Position numbers and translations under genes: made by a program. Shown piece by piece: positions 51,330-60,274 of a stretch of DNA of 64,000 bases (the first letter of the stretch is position 1; each line of letters opens with the position of its first letter). The stretch comes from Paenibacillus_AR sp051594765. Its GTDB lineage: Bacteria; Bacillota; Bacilli; Paenibacillales; NBRC-103111. The stretch lies in the NCBI RefSeq assembly GCF_051594765.1, contig NZ_JBPPGJ010000009.1:124001-188000 (forward strand), in the 5' to 3' direction. The notes under the pieces are model-generated. The model was given only the letters and a program-made list of their open reading frames with translations, was not told the origin of the DNA and searched no databases.

Positions 51330-51674
51330 ATGAATCAATTGGTTCAGGAAATTACGAAGGAACAAATCCGCAAGGATCTGCCGAACTTTCGTCCGGGCGA
51401 CACTTTGAAAGTGCACGTTAAGGTTATCGAGGGTTCCCGCGAGCGTATCCAGCTGTTCGAAGGCGTGGTCATCAAGCGCCGCGGCGGCGGTATCAGCGAA
51501 ACGTTTACTGTTCGTAAGATCTCCTACGGTGTAGGCGTGGAAAGAGCATTCCCGCTGCATTCCCCGAAGATCGAGAAGATCGAAGTGGCACGCCGTGGTA
51601 AAGTTCGTCGCGCTAAGCTGTACTACCTGCGCGCACTGCGCGGTAAAGCGGCAAGAATCACCGAAATCCGATAA
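51330..51674 (+). CDS. rplS: 50S ribosomal protein L19
   Basis: 114 residues from the ATG at 51330 (GGAAGGAGGACG upstream). Contains FRPGDTLKVHVKVIEG and RRGGGISETFTVRKISYGVGVER, standard L19, at the subunit interface. Confidence 0.99.
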   Translation: MNQLVQEITKEQIRKDLPNFRPGDTLKVHVKVIEGSRERIQLFEGVVIKRRGGGISETFTVRKISYGVGVERAFPLHSPKIEKIEVARRGKVRRAKLYYLRALRGKAARITEIR

Positions 51675-51677
51675 GAA

Positions 51678-51720
51678 TGACCGGGGGGCTTGTTTGCAAG
51701 TCCCCTTTCGGTTTTTTCGG
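51678..51720 (+). terminator. Intrinsic terminator after rplS
   Basis: ACCG..GGGGCTT pairs with AAGTCCCC..CGGT with small internal mismatches and is followed by TTTTTTC. Confidence 0.8.
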
Positions 51721-51766
51721 AGAAGCTTCTGGAGTACATACCGGCAAGAACAGGAGGATTTCCACC

Positions 51767-52354
51767 ATGGAACAGGAAGAGCAGATGACGTCCGGCCTCC
51801 CCTCCGCGTCCATCAAGAATGAAGTCTGGGAATGGGCGAAAGCGCTTCTGATCGCAGCGGTTCTCGTCTTGCTGATCCGCTGGCTTATTTTTGCTCCGTT
51901 TATTGTAGATGGGCCTTCGATGGAGCCGAACTTTCATACGGGCGAACGCTTGATTGTGAACAAGATCATCTACAACATCCGCAAGCCGGAACGGGGCGAA
52001 GTGATCGTCTTCCATGCTCCGGCCGGAATCGACTACATCAAACGGGTTATCGCTCTGCCTGGCGAGAAGGTCAAGGTGGAGAACAATAAGGTCTACATCA
52101 ATGGCGAAGAACTGAAGGAGCCGTACATCCAGGCCGCCGTGGAGGAAAGAGCGAAGAACGGACAGATCTACAACAGTCCGGGCTTGGCTGAGACCACCGT
52201 ACCGGAGGGTGCCGTTTTCGTTATGGGTGACAACCGCCCCAACAGCGCAGACAGCCGGATGAATAACGTAGGCGCCATTCCATATGATAAAATCGTCGGC
52301 CGTGCGGACATCCGCTTCTGGCCGCTCAATAAAATCGGCATCACCAAGCATTGA
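51767..52354 (+). CDS. lepB: Type I signal peptidase
   Basis: 195 residues from the ATG at 51767 (AGGAGGATTT upstream). One membrane helix (about 22-42), then the Ser-Lys dyad: S51 in GPSMEPN and K92 in YIKRVIALPG, and MGDNRPNSADSR (box E). Cleaves signal peptides of secreted proteins at the outer face of the membrane. Confidence 0.98.
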   Translation: MEQEEQMTSGLPSASIKNEVWEWAKALLIAAVLVLLIRWLIFAPFIVDGPSMEPNFHTGERLIVNKIIYNIRKPERGEVIVFHAPAGIDYIKRVIALPGEKVKVENNKVYINGEELKEPYIQAAVEERAKNGQIYNSPGLAETTVPEGAVFVMGDNRPNSADSRMNNVGAIPYDKIVGRADIRFWPLNKIGITKH

Positions 52355-52374
52355 CTTAAACGAGGTGTGAGAAC

Positions 52375-53271
52375 ATGACCATCCAATGGTTCCCCGGCCA
52401 TATGACCCGGGCCCGGAGGCAGATCGAAGAGAAGCTGAAGCTGATCGACGTCGCCATCGAGCTCCTGGATGCCCGGATCCCCATGTCCAGCCGGAACCCC
52501 ATGGTGGATACGATATTAAAAGGCAAGCCCCGGCTGGTGCTGCTGAATAAGTATGATCTGGCGGATCCTGCCGCAACTGCGGACTGGATCGCTTTTTTTA
52601 AGGAGAAGGGATTGGATGCGCTGCCGATCGACGCCGTGTCTGGCTACCAAGTCAGGGAAATCGTACCCCGGTGCAGGACGCTGATGGCCCACAAGATTGA
52701 AGCGCAGCTCCGCAAGGGGATGAATCCCCGGGCACTCCGCGCATTGATCGTCGGCATACCGAACGTGGGAAAATCGACGCTGATCAACCGGCTGGCGGGC
52801 CGCAAAGTGGCGGCCACCGGCGACAAGCCGGGGGTCACCAAGGGGCAGCAATGGATCAAGATGGCCGGAGGAGAGATGGAGCTGCTGGATACTCCGGGGA
52901 TTCTATGGCCCAAGTTCGAGGACCCCAATGTCGGCTACAGGCTGGCGGCCATAGGCTCGATCAAGGAAGAGCTTCTGACGGCGGAGGACGTGGCTTTCTA
53001 CACGGTTCGGTTCATGGCTTCGGAGTATCCGGAGGCATTCCGGGAACGCTTCGGCATCGAGGCCATACCGGAGGATCTGGAGAATCCGGATCATGTGGTG
53101 GAGGTCATGGAAGCCATCGGACGCAAGCGCGGCTGTATCGTTAGCGGCGGCCGGGTGGATCTGGGCAAGGCCTCGGTGACCTTCCTGCGGGAGCTTCGCT
53201 CCGGCAAGCTGGGCCGGGTTACTCTGGAGAAGCCCTCCCAGTGGCTGGACCTTACGCAGGAGAGCAGATGA
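52375..53271 (+). CDS. rbgA: Ribosome biogenesis GTPase RbgA (YlqF)
   Basis: 298 residues. Circularly permuted GTPase: G4 NKYD (about 58) precedes G1 GIPNVGKST (127-135) and G3 DTPGILWP. N-terminal WFPGHMTRARRQI is the family signature. Needed for late 50S assembly. GAGGTGTG precedes the ATG. Confidence 0.98.
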   Translation: MTIQWFPGHMTRARRQIEEKLKLIDVAIELLDARIPMSSRNPMVDTILKGKPRLVLLNKYDLADPAATADWIAFFKEKGLDALPIDAVSGYQVREIVPRCRTLMAHKIEAQLRKGMNPRALRALIVGIPNVGKSTLINRLAGRKVAATGDKPGVTKGQQWIKMAGGEMELLDTPGILWPKFEDPNVGYRLAAIGSIKEELLTAEDVAFYTVRFMASEYPEAFRERFGIEAIPEDLENPDHVVEVMEAIGRKRGCIVSGGRVDLGKASVTFLRELRSGKLGRVTLEKPSQWLDLTQESR

Positions 53272-53280
53272 GATTAGAAG

Positions 53281-53302
53281 ACCGCCTATGGCGGTTTTTT
53301 TG
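53281..53302 (+). terminator. Intrinsic terminator after rbgA
   Basis: ACCGCC and GGCGGT pair around TAT and run into TTTTTTTG. The stem is short but the U-tract is strong. Confidence 0.85.
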
Positions 53303-53430
53303 CTTTTTACGGGCAAGGACCTTATAGGCCGCTGGAAGGCTTTACCGAGGAAGGAAGGCTGGTTGGCGGCGCCGACATCCATTATAATGAAGAAACATAA
53401 AAAGATGACAGTTGGGGAGCGGAGCGGCAT

Positions 53431-54045
53431 ATGAATCTTCTAGAATATGAGAAGGGGCTATGGGAGCAGGGCTATGGTCGCATTGCGGGAATTGACGAAG
53501 TAGGCCGGGGGTGCCTGTTCGGGGATGTGGTGGCGGCAGCGGTCATTCTGCCGGAGGGCTTGGTGATCGAAGGCATCAATGATTCGAAGAAGCTGAGCGA
53601 GAAGCGCCGGGACGAGCTGTACGAGGTGATTCGTGCGGAAGCACTGGCGATTGGCGTCGGATATGCCGATGCCGAGACGGTGGACCGGATTAACATCAAG
53701 CAGGCGGCGCGACTGGCGATGAAGCGTGCGTTGGAGGAGCTGGGCCAGGAGCCCGATTTTCTGCTGGTGGACGCGGAGAAGGTGGACAGCCCCCTGCCGC
53801 AGATGGCGGTCATCCATGGAGATGCGCTCAGCCAGTCCATTGCCGCGGCATCCATCATCGCCAAGGTGACCCGGGACCGGATGTGCTTGTATTGGGATCA
53901 GGATTATCCGGAATATGGCATTGCCGTACATAAAGGCTACGCGACGAAGCAGCACCGGGAAGCGCTGGAGGCCTATGGCCCTTCTGCCCTGCACCGGCGG
54001 AGCTTCCTGGGCAAGATTCTGAACGTGCAGCAGGAATTGTTCTAA
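53431..54045 (+). CDS. rnhB: Ribonuclease HII
   Basis: 204 residues. GIDEVGRGCLFGDVVAAAV holds the first catalytic acids, followed by DSKKLSEKRR and SIIAKVTRDR. Removes ribonucleotides from DNA. The Cys in GRGCLFG replaces the more common Pro/Leu without touching catalytic residues. Confidence 0.97.
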   Translation: MNLLEYEKGLWEQGYGRIAGIDEVGRGCLFGDVVAAAVILPEGLVIEGINDSKKLSEKRRDELYEVIRAEALAIGVGYADAETVDRINIKQAARLAMKRALEELGQEPDFLLVDAEKVDSPLPQMAVIHGDALSQSIAAASIIAKVTRDRMCLYWDQDYPEYGIAVHKGYATKQHREALEAYGPSALHRRSFLGKILNVQQELF

Positions 54046-54117
54046 GCCTCTTATGATTCTTGGAGCTTGCGCCGATATAAGGAATATTGAAATCCAAGGA
54101 CGGAGGAGGGCATGTAG

Positions 54118-56031
54118 ATGAACATCGGTCAACTGCTGCGAAGTGTGATCGGGGACGTACAGGTGTCCGATCCCAAGGCGCTGGAGCTGAAGGTCGGACA
54201 GGTCGTTCGAGGCGTGATCCTTCAGCTGATGTCCGAGCAGGATGCCTTGGTCAATATCGGCGGCGTGCAGGTGCGGGCGCGGCTGGAGACGCCGATGGCG
54301 CAGGGGCAGATCACGCTCTTGCAGGTGCAGCCGGAATCCACCTCCGGACAGGTGGTTCTGAAGCCTCTGGAATCCTCGGGGGTTCAGATCGCGGAGCGTT
54401 CTCTTCCAGATATTCTGAAGGGTTATGATCTCCAGGATTCGACGGTCAACCGCAAAGCACTCCAGGAGCTGCATCAAGGACAAGCTCCGTTGTCCAAGGA
54501 AACCGTACAAGCCCACGCCGGAGTCATGGCTGAACGGCCCGAAGGGGTGGAGGAGGGCCAATGGAGAGAGGCCGCGCTTGTGGCTGTCAAACGCGGCCTC
54601 CCCGTCACGTCGGAGACGGTGGGCTCGCTTGCCCGAACCTTGTTCGGCAAGCCGATGGACCAGTCGCTGAAGGCGATGGGCAGCCAGATTGCCGCGCTGC
54701 TGGACGGGGACGGTGCAGCGGCAGAGACGCTGCCTGCACCGGTGCGGGCGCTGCTGGGCCAGATCCGGCAGGCGCTGGAGGCGCTGCCGGCCATGCCGGA
54801 GCCTGAGGCGCCGGGAGGGGCTGCAAGCAGGGCGCCGCAGGCGAAGGCCGCTACGGCATGGCGTCCCGGCAGTGGCGCTGGCCCCCGTGCGGGCGAATCG
54901 GCGGCGCCGGCTCAAGCGCCGCAGGCCGCCGCGGAGGGCGAAGGGCCCGCGGCTGCCGCGCAGCCAGGCCCGGCCGTGCCGCGCGGCGGCGGCAGCGCAG
55001 CGTCTGCTGCGGCGGAGCCGGGGGCGGCCCCGGGCCGCAGCGCCAACGCCGCAGGCGAGGCCAGCGCCCTGCCGCTGCCGCAAGCGCCGGGCGCTGCGGC
55101 CGGTGGCGCTGCAGGCGCAGCCCCGCGCAGCGGCGGCGATGCGGCGCAGCCCGCGCAGGCGGGGGCCGCCGGCCCCGCCGCAGCAGCGCAGGCGTCTGCG
55201 CCGGCGCCGCAAGAGCCGCAGGCTGCGCCTGACGCGGGCCGGGCTGCCGCCCGTCACGCCCCTGCGGCGCAGGAGGAGCCGGCCCCGTGGATCGGCCGGC
55301 TCCTGAAGGCGCTGGGCGTGGAGCACGAGCAGCAGCTCGCCCGCGCGGATCGGGGCGGCGCGCACCTGCCGCCGCCCGGCGACGGCCTGGCAGACGGCTC
55401 GAGCCCGTCTGCCGCCGACCCTTCGTCTCCGCGGCCGGCCGACGCGGAGACCGCCTCGCTGAAGGGGCTCCTGCTTCAGCTGGCTTCCTCGGAGGATGCT
55501 CCTCCGGCCCTAAAGGAGAGCGCAGGCCAGCTGGTTCAGCAGATTACGGGCCAGCAGCTGCTGATGACGGGGGACCGGACGTCCCTGTTTACCCATATGA
55601 CCCTGATGCTGCCTCTCATGAATGCCAACGGGCAGCAGACTGCATCCATCCATATCCAGTCCAAGAAAGGCTCGCGCGGAGGACTGGATGCGACCAACTG
55701 CAGGCTACTGTTCGATCTGAATATGTTCAGTTTGGGCCACACGCTGGTGGATGTCCAAGTCACGGACCGGATCGTCAGCTTGAAGGTGCACAATGATTTC
55801 CCCGTCCTGGGGGAATTGCTGGAGGAATACAGGGAGGAGATCAAGGCGGGGCTGGAGGGAATCGGGTATCAATTCCTGTCTATGAAGGTGCTGCCCTATC
55901 CCGAACCGGTGGTTCCGGACCCGGCTCTGGGCGCAGGCGCCGCAGCAGCCGGCAGCGGCACGGCACAAGCCGCGAGAGCAGCCAGTCTCTATACGGCCAA
56001 GCCCTACAAAGGGGTGGATCTGCGCGTATGA
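54118..56031 (+). CDS. ylqG: FliK-like protein YlqG with long Ala-rich linker
   Basis: 637 residues. The N-terminal part (1-120) is a beta-rich region (VGQVVRGVILQLMSEQDALV); about 223-444 is low-complexity Ala/Pro/Gly; the C-terminal part (about 450-637) resembles the FliK/Flg_hook domain (IHIQSKKGSRGG, LNMFSLGHTLVDVQVTDR). In B. subtilis ylqG-ylqH occupy the same place after rnhB. No flagellar operon is nearby, so hook-length control is not implied. Linker DNA is extremely GC-rich and biased to GCG/GCC. Confidence 0.82.
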   Translation: MNIGQLLRSVIGDVQVSDPKALELKVGQVVRGVILQLMSEQDALVNIGGVQVRARLETPMAQGQITLLQVQPESTSGQVVLKPLESSGVQIAERSLPDILKGYDLQDSTVNRKALQELHQGQAPLSKETVQAHAGVMAERPEGVEEGQWREAALVAVKRGLPVTSETVGSLARTLFGKPMDQSLKAMGSQIAALLDGDGAAAETLPAPVRALLGQIRQALEALPAMPEPEAPGGAASRAPQAKAATAWRPGSGAGPRAGESAAPAQAPQAAAEGEGPAAAAQPGPAVPRGGGSAASAAAEPGAAPGRSANAAGEASALPLPQAPGAAAGGAAGAAPRSGGDAAQPAQAGAAGPAAAAQASAPAPQEPQAAPDAGRAAARHAPAAQEEPAPWIGRLLKALGVEHEQQLARADRGGAHLPPPGDGLADGSSPSAADPSSPRPADAETASLKGLLLQLASSEDAPPALKESAGQLVQQITGQQLLMTGDRTSLFTHMTLMLPLMNANGQQTASIHIQSKKGSRGGLDATNCRLLFDLNMFSLGHTLVDVQVTDRIVSLKVHNDFPVLGELLEEYREEIKAGLEGIGYQFLSMKVLPYPEPVVPDPALGAGAAAAGSGTAQAARAASLYTAKPYKGVDLRV

Positions 56032-56342
56032 CCAAGCCCCATGAGGACCAACCGGAGCGCTCGGCCATCAAGAAAGCGGTGGCGCTCAAATATGCCCCCG
56101 ACCGCAGCAAAGCTCCCACCGTCGTCGCCAAGGGAAAAGGCACCGTTGCCGAATCGATCCTGAAGCGGGCGAAGGAGTCAGGAGTCGCCGTCCAAGAGGA
56201 CGCCTCCCTAGTGGAGGTGCTGTCCAAGCTGGACATCAACCAGGAGATCCCGCCGGAGCTGTACCAGCTGGTAGCGGAAATCTTATCCTTCGTCTACCGG
56301 TCGGACCGCCGGGCTAGAGATTGGAGGGATCGTTCGCAGTGA
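56028..56342 (+). CDS. ylqH: FlhB C-terminal-like orphan protein (YlqH)
   Basis: 104 residues, ATGA overlap with ylqG. AVALKYAPDRSKAPTVVAKGKG and IPPELYQLVAEILSFVYR match the cytosolic C-terminal domain of FlhB/EscU export switch proteins. The autocleavage motif NPTH and the membrane domain are missing. Co-transcribed with the FliK-like protein, an echo of the FliK-FlhB pair, but without the rest of a secretion system here. Confidence 0.88.
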   Translation: MTKPHEDQPERSAIKKAVALKYAPDRSKAPTVVAKGKGTVAESILKRAKESGVAVQEDASLVEVLSKLDINQEIPPELYQLVAEILSFVYRSDRRARDWRDRSQ

Positions 56343-56740
56343 GCGCGAATGGAACGGAATCAGGCGGCTCTCCCCGGAAGGATAACCGGGTCGCCCTGGG
56401 CCGTTGGGGGGAGGAGACGGCGGTCCGGTATTTGGCCGGTGCCGGGCTGCAGATTCTGGCAAGGAATTGGCGGGCCCGCAGCGGTGAGCTCGATGTGATC
56501 GCCGAAGAAGGAGAAACCTTGGTCTTCGTGGAGGTTCGCACCCGCCGGTCCGCAGGACGCTTCGGCAGTGCGGAGGAGTCCGTAGATTGGCGGAAAGTCC
56601 GTCAAGTCCGGGACACGGCCACCCTCTACCTCTACACGACCAAGCAGCACGGACGCAAGTGCCGGTTTGACGTCATTGCTGTAACCGGCTCCCCTTCACA
56701 GGGAACTCTGGCCGTGAAGCATATCCCCAATGCCTTCTAA
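56339..56740 (+). CDS. yraN: YraN / UPF0102 endonuclease-like protein
   Basis: 133 residues from the GTG at 56339, which overlaps the ylqH stop (GTGA) and has GGAGGG 10 bases upstream. ALGRWGEETAVRYL, NWRARSGELDVIAEEGETLVFVEVR shows the nuclease-like E-x-D...E-x-K/R core (GELDVIA, VFVEVR). Function unsettled; the gene is usually near rnhB and the ComM ATPase as here. Confidence 0.92.
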   Translation: MSANGTESGGSPRKDNRVALGRWGEETAVRYLAGAGLQILARNWRARSGELDVIAEEGETLVFVEVRTRRSAGRFGSAEESVDWRKVRQVRDTATLYLYTTKQHGRKCRFDVIAVTGSPSQGTLAVKHIPNAF

Positions 56741-56754
56741 TCCAGACACGAACA

Positions 56755-56784
56755 GCCGCTCAACCGAGCGGCTTATTTGTTTTG
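56755..56784 (+). terminator. Intrinsic terminator after yraN
   Basis: GCCGCTC and GAGCGGC around an AACC loop, followed by TTATTTGTTTTG. The hairpin includes the last codons of the convergent ComM-like gene. Confidence 0.7.
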
Positions 56785-58346
56785 TCCAAGTTTCGGTACT
56801 GCACGGCTTCCGCCACATGGGCTTCGAGGATGGCGTCCGATTCCTCCAGATCCGCAATGGTCCGGGCCAGCTTAAGGATCCGGTCGTGGGCCCGGACGCT
56901 GAGACCCAGCGCCTCGAAGGTCTCGGCCAACAGCGCCTCCGCTTCCCGAGTGGGCCTGCAATACCGGCGCAGACTCTGGCCAGAGAGCTCTCCATTGAAG
57001 CGGTAACGGCTACCGGCATAGCGGTGCTCCTGCATATGGCGGGCCTGTCTCACCTGCTCCCTCATCCGGGCGGAGGACAAGGGAAGGTCCTGCGATGGAG
57101 CCAGGTCCGCATATCGGGTCCGGGGCACCTCCACGTGCAGATCGATCCGGTCCAAGAGAGGGCCGGAGATCCGGGCGCGGTACTGGAGGATCTTCAGGGG
57201 ACTGCAGGAGCAGGGAGTCATCAAGGATTCCGAGCCGTAGTAGCCGCAGGGGCAAGGATTCATCGAGGCAGCAAGCAGCACATGGGCCGGATAGGTGAAT
57301 ACGGCCCGGGCTCTTCCGATCGTAACCGAGCGGTCCTCCAGCGGCTGACGCAGCACTTCCAGCGCTCCCCGGCCGAACTCCGGCAGCTCATCCAGAAACA
57401 GCACGCCTCGATGAGCCAGACTAACCTCACCCGGCTTCGGTATGGAGCCGCCTCCGATCAGTCCGCCGGAGGAAACCGTATGGTGAGGGGAGCGGAAGGG
57501 ACGGGTGCGGATGAGCTGCCCCCGCTCCTTGAGCTTGCCGGCGATGCTGTAGATCTTGGTGACCTCCAGCGCTTCCTCGTCCTCCATCTCGGGAAGAATG
57601 GTCGGCAGACGGCGGACCAGCATGGTTTTGCCCGTTCCAGGCGGTCCGATGAAGAGCAGATTGTGCAGGCCGGCAGCGGCGATCATCAAGGCCCGCTTCG
57701 CTTGGTGCTGGCCGCATACGTCCGCGTAGTCCTCGGACAGATGATCCGCCGGGGTCTCATGAGAGGGGGCTTCTCCTCCGGAGTTCGCTGCTTCACCGCT
57801 GGCCGCAAGCTCCCCATCGGTGCTTCCGGACCGTTCCGCCCCTCTTCCGCCAGGGGCCAGCTCTCTTAAGCTGCGCAAAGTCCAAATCTCCATGCCGCTA
57901 ATCAGCTGTGCCTCCCGGGCATTCTCTGCCGGAAGGATAACTTGGCGGATTCCTTGCTGTGCGGCACAATGAACCATGGAGAGGACTCCGGGAACCGGCC
58001 GTAGTGTGCCATCTAGGGAGAGCTCGCCGATCCATAAGGTGTGCTCCCCATACTTTGGACCGATCTGCCCGCTGGCGGTCAATATCCCGGCTGCTATGGC
58101 AAGATCGAAGGCGCATCCCTCCTTGCGGACGTCCGCCGGCGCCAAATTCACCGTGATCCGCTCCATGGGGAAGGTGAAGCCGCAGTTCTTGAGAGCCGCC
58201 CGAACCCTCTCCGTCGATTCACGGATGGCGCTGTCCGGCAGTCCCACCACCTGGAATGCCGGCAGTCCATTGCTAATATCTGTCTCGACCTCCACCAGAG
58301 CTCCGTCGATGCCGTGCACACATGCGCTGATCATTTTCCCATACAT
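56760..58346 (-). CDS. comM: YifB/ComM-family AAA+ ATPase
   Basis: 528 residues from the ATG at 58346, which has GGGGGAGG 9 bases upstream; 34 further codons upstream lack homology. N-terminal Lon-like ChlI domain (about 20-140, with GLPDSAIRES and NLAPADVRKEG), P-loop GPPGTGKTM, Mg-chelatase signature (GEVSLAHRGVLFLDELPEF), MNPCPCGYYG cysteine motif, and C-terminal helical lid. ComM in Gram-negatives promotes branch migration in natural transformation; dprA lies nearby. Confidence 0.93.
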   Translation of the reverse strand: MYGKMISACVHGIDGALVEVETDISNGLPAFQVVGLPDSAIRESTERVRAALKNCGFTFPMERITVNLAPADVRKEGCAFDLAIAAGILTASGQIGPKYGEHTLWIGELSLDGTLRPVPGVLSMVHCAAQQGIRQVILPAENAREAQLISGMEIWTLRSLRELAPGGRGAERSGSTDGELAASGEAANSGGEAPSHETPADHLSEDYADVCGQHQAKRALMIAAAGLHNLLFIGPPGTGKTMLVRRLPTILPEMEDEEALEVTKIYSIAGKLKERGQLIRTRPFRSPHHTVSSGGLIGGGSIPKPGEVSLAHRGVLFLDELPEFGRGALEVLRQPLEDRSVTIGRARAVFTYPAHVLLAASMNPCPCGYYGSESLMTPCSCSPLKILQYRARISGPLLDRIDLHVEVPRTRYADLAPSQDLPLSSARMREQVRQARHMQEHRYAGSRYRFNGELSGQSLRRYCRPTREAEALLAETFEALGLSVRAHDRILKLARTIADLEESDAILEAHVAEAVQYRNLDKTNKPLG

Positions 58347-58509
58347 GCCAAAAAACCTCCCCCTAGTCCGTGCAGCCCGCGTTAAATCGCGAGAAGCCGC
58401 ATTCGTACCGGAGAGAGGTGCTTCCTTCATCACCGTATCTTTCATCATTTTACCGCATATTTTACTATTTATCCATGTTTTTGGACATACTGGAACCGAG
58501 GTGAGAAGG

Positions 58510-58758
58510 ATGGCCGAGAGCTCTATTCAGGAGAAGCCTTATTTTTGTCCGAATTGCCGCTCCAACCGGGTGAAGTTCAATATGGTGACCATGTACAGCC
58601 AGCCGTTTCTCAAGGACGCGGTGACAGGGATGGTCGACTCTACGGACGAGCCGGTGGCGGTGGATGAACAGGAGCCGAATATTCAATGCCGGGTATGCGG
58701 CTTCACGGGGAACGAGATGCGGTTTATAAAGCAAGCGGAGCGTGAGCCCCGGGGATAA
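58510..58758 (+). CDS. Small zinc-ribbon-like protein, unknown function
   Basis: 82 residues from the ATG at 58510, with GAGGTGAGAAGG upstream. Two CxxC pairs, CPNC (about 13-16) and CRVC (about 61-64), could bind one zinc, with an acidic stretch (DSTDEPVAVDEQEP) between. No family recognised. Own terminator downstream. Confidence 0.78.
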   Translation: MAESSIQEKPYFCPNCRSNRVKFNMVTMYSQPFLKDAVTGMVDSTDEPVAVDEQEPNIQCRVCGFTGNEMRFIKQAEREPRG

Positions 58759-58775
58759 CGCACGAAAGACGAATG

Positions 58776-58812
58776 AAAAAGACGCATTTCTATTGGAAAG
58801 TGCGTCTTTTTC
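58776..58812. terminator. Bidirectional intrinsic terminator
   Basis: AAAAAGACGCA and TGCGTCTTTTT form a perfect 11-bp stem around a 14-base loop, followed by C; the stem itself carries the T-run. Separates the zinc-ribbon gene from sucC. Confidence 0.88.
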
Positions 58813-59077
58813 ATGGAATGGGCGGGCAAGAAAACGTATTTTTCACACCCATTAAAACCTTTTATGGTCGAGAGTTATTATTAGATGATAAAAAATAAGA
58901 CAAAACCTAATTTTTCATGTTACAATGTGAAAAGATTTGCCAAATTGTCATAATTGACGATTTCGTGAAGGAATTTTCTAGGGGAAATGCGCTTAGGATG
59001 AGTGTCGTAGACAGACCGTAGGGTTGCGTACAAACCCGGGCTTCCCGGTGTAAAAAACTCTCAGGAGGACTTAACGA
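58813..59077 (+). promoter_or_regulatory. sucCD promoter region and leader
   Basis: AT-rich. AAGACA (58897-58902) and TACAAT (58921-58926), spacer 18, make a plausible SigA promoter. Downstream, AAAT-T-GTCA-TAAT-TGAC-G-ATTT (58942-58963) is a dyad with one mismatch per half, positioned just after the expected start site, a possible repressor site. The leader of about 140 bases has a short CCGGG/CCCGG hairpin before the ribosome-binding site. Confidence 0.5.
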
Positions 59078-60244
59078 ATGAATATCCATGAGTATCAAGG
59101 CAAGGCAGTCCTGAAGCAATACGGCGTCAGTGTACCGGAGGGCAAGGTTGCTTTTACCGTGGACGAGGCTGTGGAAGCGGCGAAATCGCTGGGGACCCCG
59201 GTCGTTGTCGTCAAAGCGCAGATTCATGCAGGCGGCCGTGGTAAAGCAGGCGGCGTTAAGGTGGCGAAGAGCCTGGACGAGGTGCGGACTTATGCGGCGC
59301 AGATTCTCGGCAAAGTGCTGGTGACCCATCAGACCGGTCCCGAAGGCAAGGAAGTGAAGCGCCTCCTGATCGAGCAGGGCTGCGACATCAAGAAGGAGTA
59401 TTATGTAGGACTGGTTGTCGACCGCGCAACGGGACGCGTCGTGATGATGGCCTCCGAGGAAGGCGGCACTGAAATCGAAGAGGTCGCAGCCCATACTCCG
59501 GAGAAGATCTTCAAGGAAGTCATCGACCCGGCCGTCGGCCTCCAGGCGTTCCAAGCCCGCAAGCTGGCTTATGCCATCAACATTCCGGGCGAGCTGGTCG
59601 GCAAGGCCGTAAAGTTTATGACAGCGCTGTACAACGCGTTCGTCGACAAGGACTGCTCCATCGCAGAGATCAATCCGCTGGTCGTCACCGGCAGCGGCGA
59701 CGTGATGGCGCTGGACGCCAAGCTGAACTTCGACTCTAATGCACTGTTCCGCCACAAGGACATCCTGGAGCTCCGCGACCTGGATGAAGAGGACGAGAAG
59801 GAGATTCAAGCCTCCAAGTTCGATCTCTCCTACATTGCGCTGGACGGCAATATCGGCTGTATGGTGAACGGGGCCGGCCTGGCTATGGCAACCATGGACA
59901 TCATCAAATATTACGGCGGCGAACCGGCCAACTTCCTTGATGTAGGCGGCGGGGCGACCACCGAGAAGGTTACCGAAGCCTTCAAGATTATTTTGTCGGA
60001 TGAGAAAGTACAGGGGATCTTCGTGAACATTTTCGGCGGGATCATGAAGTGTGACGTTATTGCCAACGGTGTGGTGGAAGCCGCCAAGCAGGTCGGGCTG
60101 GACCGTCCGCTGGTCGTCCGTCTCGAAGGCACCAATGTGGAGCTGGGCAAGAAAATTCTGAACGAATCCGGCTTGAACATCATCGCAGCCGAGTCCATGG
60201 CCGACGGTGCCCAGAAGATCGTTGCGCAAGTGAAGAACGCCTAA
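59078..60244 (+). CDS. sucC: Succinyl-CoA synthetase, beta subunit
   Basis: 388 residues, normal length. Begins MNIHEYQGKAVLKQYGV; ATP-grasp domain with KAQIHAGGRGKAGGVK; C-terminal GGGATTEKV and NIFGGIMKCDVIA bind CoA/phosphate. With SucD converts succinyl-CoA to succinate and makes ATP/GTP in the TCA cycle. CAGGAGG upstream. Confidence 0.99.
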   Translation: MNIHEYQGKAVLKQYGVSVPEGKVAFTVDEAVEAAKSLGTPVVVVKAQIHAGGRGKAGGVKVAKSLDEVRTYAAQILGKVLVTHQTGPEGKEVKRLLIEQGCDIKKEYYVGLVVDRATGRVVMMASEEGGTEIEEVAAHTPEKIFKEVIDPAVGLQAFQARKLAYAINIPGELVGKAVKFMTALYNAFVDKDCSIAEINPLVVTGSGDVMALDAKLNFDSNALFRHKDILELRDLDEEDEKEIQASKFDLSYIALDGNIGCMVNGAGLAMATMDIIKYYGGEPANFLDVGGGATTEKVTEAFKIILSDEKVQGIFVNIFGGIMKCDVIANGVVEAAKQVGLDRPLVVRLEGTNVELGKKILNESGLNIIAAESMADGAQKIVAQVKNA

Positions 60245-60274
60245 TATCTTCCGAAAAGGATGTGACCCGATACC

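Noticed and set aside
53458..55365. Open frame of 635 codons opposite rnhB and ylqG
   Set aside because: Arg/Ala/Leu low complexity caused by the GC-rich linker; no ribosome-binding site and opposite two supported genes.
54118..56342. Flagellar gene cluster suggested by FliK- and FlhB-like genes
   Set aside because: No other flagellar gene nearby, and the pair has the conserved non-flagellar ylqG-ylqH position.
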